DNA of 19,648 nucleotides, from contig JACRBR010000345.1 of assembly GCA_016213125.1 (NCBI GenBank), positions 1 through 19,648 of the forward strand. Direction: 5' to 3'. The notes under the pieces are model-generated. The model was not told where the DNA came from, did not search any database, and was given only the letters and a program-made list of their open reading frames with translations. A program made the position numbers and the translations under genes. The stretch is from Chloroflexota bacterium. GTDB taxonomy: Bacteria; Chloroflexota; Dehalococcoidia; DSTF01; JACRBR01. Shown in pieces: positions 14,390 through 19,648 of the stretch. Positions within the stretch are counted from its first letter, which is position 1; each line of letters starts with the position of its first letter.

Positions 14390-15145
14390 ATGAAGGCGCT
14401 TAGCGGCCTCACCGGGGCCGCACTGGGACTCGTTTTGCTCACCACCGCCTGCACCGAAAGCGGATCGGGCGGCCGCGAAGTCAACATCACGCAGGGCGAT
14501 GACTCTTGCTCGCCGGCCACTGTCGATGTCACACCGGGCGAGAAGCTGCAGATCGTCGTGAAGAACGACAGCGATCACGACGTGTACGAGGTCGAAGGCA
14601 TCGAAGGCACCAAGCTCGAGGAGTTCGTCGTGCCCAGCGGTAAGACCCGCAAATCCGGCTACACCGTCCCCGGCGATGCTAACGCCACCTACAAGCTCAA
14701 GTGCTACGTCCCCGCTGGGCCTTCGACGATCATCGAACTCGTCGCCGGAGAAGGCGGCGCAACCAGCACCGACGGTGGCGAAGGCGGTGAGGCGGAAACG
14801 CACGGCGGCGTCGAAGGTCCGGCCGACGACGAGGTCCACGTCGAGCTCGTGGAGTACAAAGTCACGGCCGACAAGAACTCGGTGAAAGCGGGCAAGATCG
14901 AGTTTGTCGCGAAGAACATCAGCGAGACGCAGACCCACGAGCTTGCGGTGCTCAAGAAGGAGGGCGGCGCGCTCGACAACGAGGGCGAGATCGAGGACAT
15001 CGAGGCGGGCAAAGATGGCGAGATCATCCTCGAGCTTGGCCCCGGCGACTATGAGCTCGCGTGCCTGATCTCTGCGGGCGAAGCCGGCAGCACCGTCGAT
15101 CACTACGAGCAGGGGATGAAAATCGACTTCACCGTGACGGAGTAG
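14390..15145 (+). CDS. Lipoprotein with two cupredoxin-like domains (EfeO-like partner)
   Basis: A 251-residue exported protein: signal peptide (1-20) ending TTAC, with Cys21 as the probable lipidated residue. Domain 1 (about 30-120) resembles the EfeO N-terminal cupredoxin and keeps two Cys in the matching places (Cys40 in DDSCSPATVDV and Cys105 in YKLKCYVPAG). A Gly/Glu-rich linker follows (about 120-145). Domain 2 (about 148-251) has His183, Cys225, His238 and Met243, a possible type 1 copper ligand set. The M75 peptidase-like domain of classical EfeO is missing. AGGAGG lies five bases before the ATG. It is likely co-transcribed with the FTR1 gene and may oxidise or hand over iron; the presence of bound copper is inference. 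Confidence 0.85.
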   Translation: MKALSGLTGAALGLVLLTTACTESGSGGREVNITQGDDSCSPATVDVTPGEKLQIVVKNDSDHDVYEVEGIEGTKLEEFVVPSGKTRKSGYTVPGDANATYKLKCYVPAGPSTIIELVAGEGGATSTDGGEGGEAETHGGVEGPADDEVHVELVEYKVTADKNSVKAGKIEFVAKNISETQTHELAVLKKEGGALDNEGEIEDIEAGKDGEIILELGPGDYELACLISAGEAGSTVDHYEQGMKIDFTVTE

Positions 15146-15602
15146 CCCGCAGTTCGCGCGCGTGCTCCAGGTCATGTTCGCTCAGAAGCGGGAGGGCGTC
15201 GCGCAACGGCGCTCCTCCCGCTAACTGCGTTCGCACCTCGAGATGGTCCGGCGTCAGCCGCTGCAGGAGGGATGCGACTTCGGCCCGTACGCGCTCCATC
15301 TCCCCGACGATCTCGTCGATCGAGAGCGCCTCCGCCCGCGCGACGTTCGCCGCGTTCGCGGCTTCGAGGTCGATCTCCGGCGCGGAGGGCTCACCGGACA
15401 GCACGCCGTGTAGTGTCGCAAGTCTGACCACGTATCCCGTGGCCAGGTGCGCGAGGAGTTGCCGGTTCGTCCAGCCCGCGTTCGCGCTCGCCCCATCCCA
15501 CTCGCCGGCAAACTCCCGCGCGATACGGAGCAGGTCCTGCGTCGCGTGGTTCCACGCAGCGCGCGCCTCGGCCAGGATCAGTGCGTCTTTCCCGGCAAGC
15601 AT
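15129..15602 (-). CDS. DinB/maleylpyruvate-isomerase-like four-helix-bundle protein
   Basis: A 157-residue helical protein of the DinB superfamily, which contains metal-dependent thiol S-transferases and many proteins of unknown function. The three-His metal site is visible: His52 in NRQLLAHLATGY, and His143 and His147 in SEHDLEH. The sequence WTNRQLLAHLATGY, with the Trp and a downstream four-helix pattern, matches this family well. The specific reaction is unknown. The gene converges with the lipoprotein gene and the two coding regions overlap by 17 bp. It follows lysS in the same direction after 48 bp, so it may be read from the lysS transcript. GGAGGG stands 11 bases before the ATG. Confidence 0.83.
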   Translation of the reverse strand: MLAGKDALILAEARAAWNHATQDLLRIAREFAGEWDGASANAGWTNRQLLAHLATGYVVRLATLHGVLSGEPSAPEIDLEAANAANVARAEALSIDEIVGEMERVRAEVASLLQRLTPDHLEVRTQLAGGAPLRDALPLLSEHDLEHARELRATPSR

Positions 15603-15608
15603 GCCCGG

Positions 15609-15644
15609 CCTTACCCTCCGTGCCCTTCGTGCTAATTCGTGGTT
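15609..15644. repeat. CACGAAGG-type intergenic low-complexity element
   Basis: On the minus strand it reads AACCACGAATTAGCACGAAG then GGCACGGAGGG, imperfect short repeats filling the gap between lysS and the DinB-like gene. Similar in style to the element at 12551-12580. Confidence 0.5.
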
Positions 15645-15650
15645 GGGCGC

Positions 15651-17135
15651 TCAGTCCTTGCGGCGCAGCGCCGGGAACAGGATCACTTCCCGGATCGACC
15701 GCTGTCCCGTCAGGATCATCGTCAGCCGGTCGATGCCGATACCCAGCCCGCCCGTCGGCGGCATGCCGTGCTCCAGCGCGATCAGGAAGTCCTCGTCCAG
15801 CGTCTCCACTTCCTCGATGCCCGCCGCCGCCAGCCGCCGCTGCGCCTCGAACCGCTCCCGCTGGTCCACCGGGTCATTGAGCTCGCTGTACGCGTTCCCC
15901 ATCTCGAACCCTGCGATGAAGAACTCGAACCGCTCGACGATCCCGTCCTCGCCCGGCTTGCTCTTCGCCAGCGGCGAGATCTCCTTCGGATAGTCCAGCA
16001 GGAACGTCGGCTGGATCAGCTTCGGCTCGACGTAGTGCGACACCGCCTCATCGATGAGCTTGCCCCACGACCAGCCGGGATCTAGATCGGCGAACCCGCG
16101 CCGGTGCAACTCTTCGTACAGCTTCTCGCGCGTCCGGAACTCCGCAAAGTCGATCCCCGCATGCTCGATCAGCGCCTCGCGCATCGTGATCCGCTTCCAG
16201 GGCGGCGCAAGGTCGATCGTGTGCTCCTCGAACTGCGCCGTCGTCGTCCCCAACACCTGCTGCGCGATGCTCGACACCATCTCCTCGACGTTACGCGCGA
16301 CGTCGTTGTAGTCCGCGTACGCCTCGTACATCTCCAGCATCGTGAACTCCGTGTTGTACTTCCACGACACGCCCTCGTTCCGGAAGATGCGGCCGATCTC
16401 GTACACACGGTCGTACCCGCCGATGATCAGCCGCTTCAGGTGCAGCTCCAGCGAGATTCGCAGGAAGAAGTCCTGGTCCAGCGCGCGGTGGTGCGTGGTG
16501 AACGGCGTCGCCGCCGCACCGCCCGCCTCCGGCTGCAGCACCGGCGTCTCCACCTCGATGAACCCGCGCCCGTCCAGGTGCCGCCTCATCGCCGACACGA
16601 TCGCCGCCCGGGTGCGGAAGATGTCGCGCACCTCCGCGTTCGCCATCAAGTCCAGGTACCGCTGCCGGTACCGGATCTCGATGTCCTCTACCCCGTGCCA
16701 CTTCTCCGGCGGGGGCCGCAGCGCCTTCGCCAGCACCTGGTACGACCGCGCCTCGACCGTGATCTCCTGCGTTCGCGTGCGGAACAGCGGTCCCGTCACG
16801 GAGAGGAAGTCCCCCAGGTCCAGATCCGCCAGCCCCGCGTACGCCTCCTCGCCGATGATGTCCTTCTTGACGTAGCACTGGATCCGCCCGGACCCGTCCG
16901 TCACGTCCAGGAACGACGCCTTCCCCATGTCCCGCATCGCCGTGATCCGCCCCGCCACGCTCGCGGCAGGCGCGTCGCCCTGCGCCCCGTCCGCCTCCCA
17001 ACGTTCGAACGCCGCCTTCGCGCCTATAGCGTCGTGCGTACGGGCGGCCCGCGCCGGATACACGTCGATCCCGCGCGCCTGCAGCCGCTGCAGCTTCTCA
17101 ATACGGAGCTGGATCAGTTCTTCTTCGCCGGGCAT
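15651..17135 (-). CDS. lysS: Lysyl-tRNA synthetase, class II
   Basis: This cytosolic enzyme charges tRNA-Lys with lysine using ATP. The 494 residues match the usual bacterial LysS length. Order: N-terminal helix with EEELIQLRIEKLQRLQARGI, the OB-fold anticodon-binding domain (about 55-150; VAGRITAMRDMGKASFLDV), then the class II catalytic domain with motif 2 (RIFRNEGVSWKYNTEFTMLE) and motif 3 (GLGIGIDRLTMILTGQRSIR). Motif 2 has SWKYNTEF where many bacteria have a sequence like DTTHNPEF; this is a lineage variant and not a defect. No Shine-Dalgarno is seen. A TAACCT box six bases before the ATG suggests a leaderless transcript. It is 43 bp downstream of the retropepsin-like gene. Confidence 0.97.
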   Translation of the reverse strand: MPGEEELIQLRIEKLQRLQARGIDVYPARAARTHDAIGAKAAFERWEADGAQGDAPAASVAGRITAMRDMGKASFLDVTDGSGRIQCYVKKDIIGEEAYAGLADLDLGDFLSVTGPLFRTRTQEITVEARSYQVLAKALRPPPEKWHGVEDIEIRYRQRYLDLMANAEVRDIFRTRAAIVSAMRRHLDGRGFIEVETPVLQPEAGGAAATPFTTHHRALDQDFFLRISLELHLKRLIIGGYDRVYEIGRIFRNEGVSWKYNTEFTMLEMYEAYADYNDVARNVEEMVSSIAQQVLGTTTAQFEEHTIDLAPPWKRITMREALIEHAGIDFAEFRTREKLYEELHRRGFADLDPGWSWGKLIDEAVSHYVEPKLIQPTFLLDYPKEISPLAKSKPGEDGIVERFEFFIAGFEMGNAYSELNDPVDQRERFEAQRRLAAAGIEEVETLDEDFLIALEHGMPPTGGLGIGIDRLTMILTGQRSIREVILFPALRRKD

Positions 17136-17141
17136 GCGGGA

Positions 17142-17147
17142 AGGTTA
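17142..17147 (-). promoter_or_regulatory. Candidate leaderless -10 box for lysS
   Basis: On the minus strand TAACCT, then six bases (TCCCGC), then the lysS ATG. Same TANNNT-N6-ATG arrangement as gyaR and the DUF5678 gene. No -35 box was identified. Confidence 0.4.
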
Positions 17148-17178
17148 CAGGCTGTTGGAGGATGGCTACAGCCGTCGG

Positions 17179-17574
17179 CTAGGAGTGCCACTTCAGGTAG
17201 AGGCGATGTGCACGATGATCCACCGCAAACGTAAGCTGATCCATGAACCCGCGCATTCCCAGCAGGTTCCGCTGATCCCAACCCGGCGCGAACGCTGCCT
17301 CAACCCGCAACGTTCGCCCGAAGACAATAGGCTCAACATCGTGAATCCAGCACGAGGCGATAGCCCCGTTCGCCACGACGAGCGACCCAGCCCGCCCTGT
17401 CGTCACATCATTGATACCGAGTACGTCCAGAAACGTGTGGTTGAGGGTCGACGCGCTGGCTCCCGTGTCGAGCGTCATTCTCACCGGCACGCGAGGCGCC
17501 GCTGGGATGCGAACATCGAGGATGATCTTGTCTCCTCGATAGGCGTACTCGTCATCGAAATCGAGCGTTGTCAC
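17179..17574 (-). CDS. Retropepsin-like (clan AA) aspartic protease
   Basis: A 131-residue protein with the retroviral-type aspartic protease core: strand-turn RMTLDTGASASTL, with catalytic Asp36-Thr-Gly-Ala-Ser40, and later NLLGMRGFMDQLTFAVD, the hydrophobic-hydrophobic-Gly motif of the fold. Such single-domain proteins must dimerise to form an active site. The length is usual for the bacterial family. It starts with GTG, and that GTGA overlaps the stop of the upstream DUF5678 gene, so the two are translationally coupled. No signal peptide is visible, so it is probably cytosolic. The substrate is unknown; the coupled partner is the first candidate for a target or regulator. Confidence 0.86.
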   Translation of the reverse strand: MTTLDFDDEYAYRGDKIILDVRIPAAPRVPVRMTLDTGASASTLNHTFLDVLGINDVTTGRAGSLVVANGAIASCWIHDVEPIVFGRTLRVEAAFAPGWDQRNLLGMRGFMDQLTFAVDHRAHRLYLKWHS

Positions 17575-17816
17575 CCGACGAAGTACGTGTCGGGCCTGCA
17601 GTCTTCCGGTCCCACGAAGGATAGGAGCGCGTCCTCTTCGTTCCCAGCGTTCAGCCTCTTAATCACGCCACTCGCGGAGTCGCCGGACGCGATCACCTTG
17701 CCGCCCTTAATGGCCACCCACTTGCCCTCGTACGTGGCCAGTTCCTGGGGATGCTCCTGGAACCAGAGCATCTCCGGCGACATCTCCCACACCTTCGTCT
17801 TGTGACGCGATACCAT
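17571..17816 (-). CDS. Small DUF5678-type protein
   Basis: An 81-residue protein. The sequence LATYEGKWVAIKGGKVIASG, followed by a helix and a short C-terminal strand, is the pattern I associate with DUF5678. No function is established for this domain to my knowledge. The ATG at 17816 is taken because the open frame further upstream lies antisense to the aldo/keto reductase gene and is a shadow. The stop overlaps the GTG of the retropepsin-like gene (GTGA). A TACAGT box six bases upstream suggests a leaderless mRNA. It is divergent from the aldo/keto reductase, with 51 bp between starts. Confidence 0.82.
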   Translation of the reverse strand: MVSRHKTKVWEMSPEMLWFQEHPQELATYEGKWVAIKGGKVIASGDSASGVIKRLNAGNEEDALLSFVGPEDCRPDTYFVG

Positions 17817-17822
17817 GCCCGA

Positions 17823-17828
17823 ACTGTA
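17823..17828 (-). promoter_or_regulatory. Candidate leaderless -10 box for the DUF5678/protease pair
   Basis: On the minus strand TACAGT, six bases (TCGGGC), then the ATG at 17816. No convincing -35 box. Spacing matches the boxes at gyaR and lysS. Confidence 0.4.
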
Positions 17829-17867
17829 CCAAAACCCCCGATTCCCTCGCGCCAAGGAGCACCCGCC

Positions 17868-18875
17868 ATGGACTACCGAAACCTCGGCCGCACGGGCCTC
17901 CGCGTCCCGCCCCTCTGCCTCGGCACAATGACCTTCGGCTTGCAGTGCGACGAAGCGACCTCGTTCGCCATCCTCGACAAGGCATTCGACAGCGGCATCG
18001 ACTTCATCGACACCGCCGACGTCTACCCCCTCGGCGGAGACGCCACCACCGCCGGCCGCACCGAAGAGATCATCGGTCTCTGGATGAAGCAGCGCGGCAA
18101 TCGCAACAAGATCGTCCTCGCCTCGAAGTGCGCGGGTGCCATGGGCCCCGGCTCGAACGACGTCGGCCTCTCGCGTTACCACATCCACAAGGCCGTCGAC
18201 GAAAGCCTGCGCCGCCTCCAGACCGACGTGATCGACCTCTACCAGGTGCACTGGTTCGATCCCCGCACTCCCATCGAAGAGTCCCTGCGCGCGCTCGACG
18301 ATCTCGTCCGCTGGGGCAAGGTCCGCTACGTGGGCTGCAGCAACTACCCTGCCTGGCGCCTCGCCGAAGCGCTCGCCGCCAGCGAACGCCTCGGCATCGC
18401 CCGCTACGACAGCCTGCAGCCCCGCTACAACCTGCTCTACCGCGAGATCGAGACCGAGCTGCTGCCGCTCTGCCGCAGCCAGGGCCTCGGCGTCATCGTC
18501 TACAACCCCATGGCCGGCGGCTTCCTCAGCGGGAAGTACCACAAGGGCGATGAGCCTCTCGAGGGCGGCCGCTTCACGCTCGGCAACGCCGGGCGCATGT
18601 ACCAGCATCGCTACTGGCACGACGCCCTGTTCGATGCCGTGGAGGAGTTGCGCGGCGCCTGCGATTCCCGCGGCGTCGCCATGGCCACCGCCGCCGTCGC
18701 CTGGGTCATCGCCCAGCCCGGCATCACCTCAGCGATCGTCGGCGCCAGCCGCCCCGACCAGCTCGATGCCTCGCTCGCCGCCGCCGATCTCGAGTTGGAC
18801 GACGGCCTCAAGGCAGCGTGTGACGCAGCCTGGTGGTCGCTCCCCCGCCGCCCCGTCGTCGAGGGCTACCGCTGA
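17868..18875 (+). CDS. Aldo/keto reductase
   Basis: A 335-residue NADPH-dependent oxidoreductase of the AKR superfamily, cytosolic, acting on aldehydes or ketones. The catalytic tetrad is visible: Asp48 and Tyr53 in DTADVYP, Lys87 in LASKCAG and His128 in YQVHWFDP. Also typical are NLGRTGLRVPPLCLGTMTFG at the N terminus, GKVRYVGCSNYPAWRLAEAL, and a C-terminal cofactor-binding TSAIVGASRPDQL. It looks like the YajO/Tas-type branch. The ATG at 17868 has AAGGAG eight bases upstream; the open frame continuing upstream to 17751 is antisense to the DUF5678 gene and is rejected. The physiological substrate is unknown. Two palindromic repeats follow the stop. Confidence 0.94.
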   Translation: MDYRNLGRTGLRVPPLCLGTMTFGLQCDEATSFAILDKAFDSGIDFIDTADVYPLGGDATTAGRTEEIIGLWMKQRGNRNKIVLASKCAGAMGPGSNDVGLSRYHIHKAVDESLRRLQTDVIDLYQVHWFDPRTPIEESLRALDDLVRWGKVRYVGCSNYPAWRLAEALAASERLGIARYDSLQPRYNLLYREIETELLPLCRSQGLGVIVYNPMAGGFLSGKYHKGDEPLEGGRFTLGNAGRMYQHRYWHDALFDAVEELRGACDSRGVAMATAAVAWVIAQPGITSAIVGASRPDQLDASLAAADLELDDGLKAACDAAWWSLPRRPVVEGYR

Positions 18876-18889
18876 CCGTTAGTCACGCA

Positions 18890-18911
18890 GCGCGGGCTTT
18901 CAGCCCCGCGG
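18890..18911. repeat. Palindromic repeat, copy 4 (after the aldo/keto reductase)
   Basis: GCGCGGGCTTTCAGCC then CCGCGG; the same as copy 1 at 1724-1744 except for one lost base in the right arm, so the stem is imperfect. It lies 14 bp after the stop codon. Confidence 0.65.
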
Positions 18912-18928
18912 TTGTGCACGACCACGTA

Positions 18929-18950
18929 GCGCGGGCGTTCCAGCCCGCGC
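18929..18950. repeat. Palindromic repeat, copy 5
   Basis: An 8-bp stem GCGCGGGC / GCCCGCGC with a six-base loop GTTCCA, followed by GGTTC as after copy 1. It stands 38 bp from copy 4, forming a tandem pair in the 193-bp gap. The rest of this gap up to the GNAT-like gene shows only a Shine-Dalgarno (AAGGAG, 19054-19059). Confidence 0.7.
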
Positions 18951-19068
18951 GGTTCACCTTCTGCGTCACCTTCGTGTCGTCCTGCGGGGAGAGAGCGGTA
19001 CACGCGCGCCCATCCTTGTCATCCGGCCGCCGTTTCCGGAAACTGTCGCCCTCAAGGAGCGCTGGCTC

Positions 19069-19648
19069 ATGGAACGTCACGATGTGAGCCTGGAGAACAG
19101 ACGCGACGAACTCGACGGGGCCTGGAGCGAACACGGCTGGCCCGCCGATCTCCTCGCGCGCGCCCGCGAACTCCACATCGCCGAGGAGTACATGCTGCGC
19201 TGGTTCATCTGGGGCGCGACGCTCGAGCGCGCCCGGGAAGAGGTGCAGTGGGCGGAGAAGCTGCAACTCGGCACGATGCGCTTTCGCCAGCTCACGTACG
19301 CAGACAACGAAGCATTCTGCGACCTCTGGGCGAACTCACCCGAACAGATCGGTGACTGGGACGTCACCGTCGAGCGCGGCCCGAACGGCTTCGCCTCGTT
19401 CGAGCTGCAGGAGCGCCCCGTCCTCAACGGCCTCTTCGACGACGGCCGGCTCGTTGCGTGCGTGTCGTTCTCGCTCCGGCACACCATCGTCGGTGGCCAG
19501 CGCATCTCTGTCCGCTTCGGCCAGGCGATGCGGGTGCACAAGGATCACCGCGGCCATGCCTACGCCCATTGGGTGCGCTCGCTGCCCGGCGCCGTCGGCC
19601 TCCAGATGCCCACGCGTCTGCAATACGACTACATCCGCGCCCGCAACA
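19069..19648 (+). CDS. GNAT-like N-acetyltransferase, 5' part (runs off the window end)
   Basis: An open frame of 193 codons without a stop to the window end, starting at an ATG with AAGGAG nine bases upstream. After a helical N-terminal section of about 65 residues (with EEYMLRWFIWGATLERAREE), the segment GTMRFRQLTYADNEAFCDLW resembles the beta1-alpha1 start of a GNAT domain. GLFDDGRLVACVSFSLR and MRVHKDHRGHAYAHWVRSLP resemble the acetyl-CoA-binding motif A with its RGxxxxxxL pattern. GNAT enzymes transfer acetyl from acetyl-CoA to an amine. The substrate is unknown, and the missing 3' part may hold a further domain. It is on the same strand as the aldo/keto reductase, but 193 bp and two palindromes separate them. 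Confidence 0.75.
   Translation, partial: MERHDVSLENRRDELDGAWSEHGWPADLLARARELHIAEEYMLRWFIWGATLERAREEVQWAEKLQLGTMRFRQLTYADNEAFCDLWANSPEQIGDWDVTVERGPNGFASFELQERPVLNGLFDDGRLVACVSFSLRHTIVGGQRISVRFGQAMRVHKDHRGHAYAHWVRSLPGAVGLQMPTRLQYDYIRARN

Noticed and set aside
16104..17234. 376-codon open frame on the plus strand opposite lysS
   Set aside because: Its product is an Arg/His/Leu-rich low-complexity shadow of lysS.
17817..18620. Long N-terminal extension of the DUF5678 frame
   Set aside because: It is antisense to the aldo/keto reductase, whose catalytic residues are intact; the DUF5678 match starts after the ATG at 17816.
18890..18950. Two similar palindromes close together, considered as a CRISPR or attachment site
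   Set aside because: There are only two units of slightly different sequence with one 17-bp spacer, no cas or integrase genes nearby, and other copies lie scattered in the window.

Overview
The window is a high-GC bacterial chromosome segment with 22 complete protein genes, a gene cut at each end and one gene remnant. No phage, IS element, CRISPR array, rRNA or convincing tRNA is visible. The gene set (SecA with a C-terminal zinc motif, class II LysS, GC-ended codons, several starts without a Shine-Dalgarno but with a TANNNT box six bases upstream) fits a Chloroflexota-type organism, possibly Dehalococcoidia. That placement is inference from general character, not a database result.

Layout. 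(1) 1-5070, plus strand: the 3' part of secA, a tandem double-NUDIX protein, a NUDIX domain fused to a long unrecognised C-terminal domain, and a glyoxylate/hydroxypyruvate reductase (gyaR). (2) 5067-7609: a visibly less GC-rich minus-strand operon (ArsR regulator, SRPBCC/AHSA1 protein, four-helix membrane protein, alpha/beta hydrolase). It is bracketed by a second, diverged copy of the last 177 bp of the homologous part of gyaR. A near-perfect 26-bp dyad covers the arsR start codon and -10 box. (3) 7651-10102, minus strand: an exported beta-helix protein and an OafA-type membrane acyltransferase. (4) 10147-11547, plus strand: a second ArsR cassette (ArsR, DoxX-like membrane protein, SRPBCC protein) with a clear TTGACA-17-TACTTT promoter and a palindrome at the expected transcript start. 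(5) 11602-12411, minus strand: an aminoglycoside-phosphotransferase-fold kinase. (6) 12593-15145: an iron module, with a DtxR-family regulator divergent from an FTR1/EfeU-type iron permease and a lipoprotein of two cupredoxin domains. Two TTAG-N6-CTAA dyads lie on the -35 and -10 boxes of the permease promoter. (7) 15129-17816, minus strand: a DinB-fold protein, lysS, and a translationally coupled retropepsin-like protease/DUF5678 pair. (8) 17868-19648, plus strand: an aldo/keto reductase and the start of a GNAT-like protein cut by the window end.

A small GC-rich palindrome (core GCGCGGGC, short loop, GCCCGCG) occurs five times, four between genes and one in frame inside the double-NUDIX gene. 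The most coherent working unit is the DtxR/FTR1/cupredoxin module: the regulator is likely to repress permease and lipoprotein synthesis when metal is plentiful. The most unusual structure is the operon bracketed by two versions of the gyaR 3' end, which looks like a transferred block or the residue of allele recombination.
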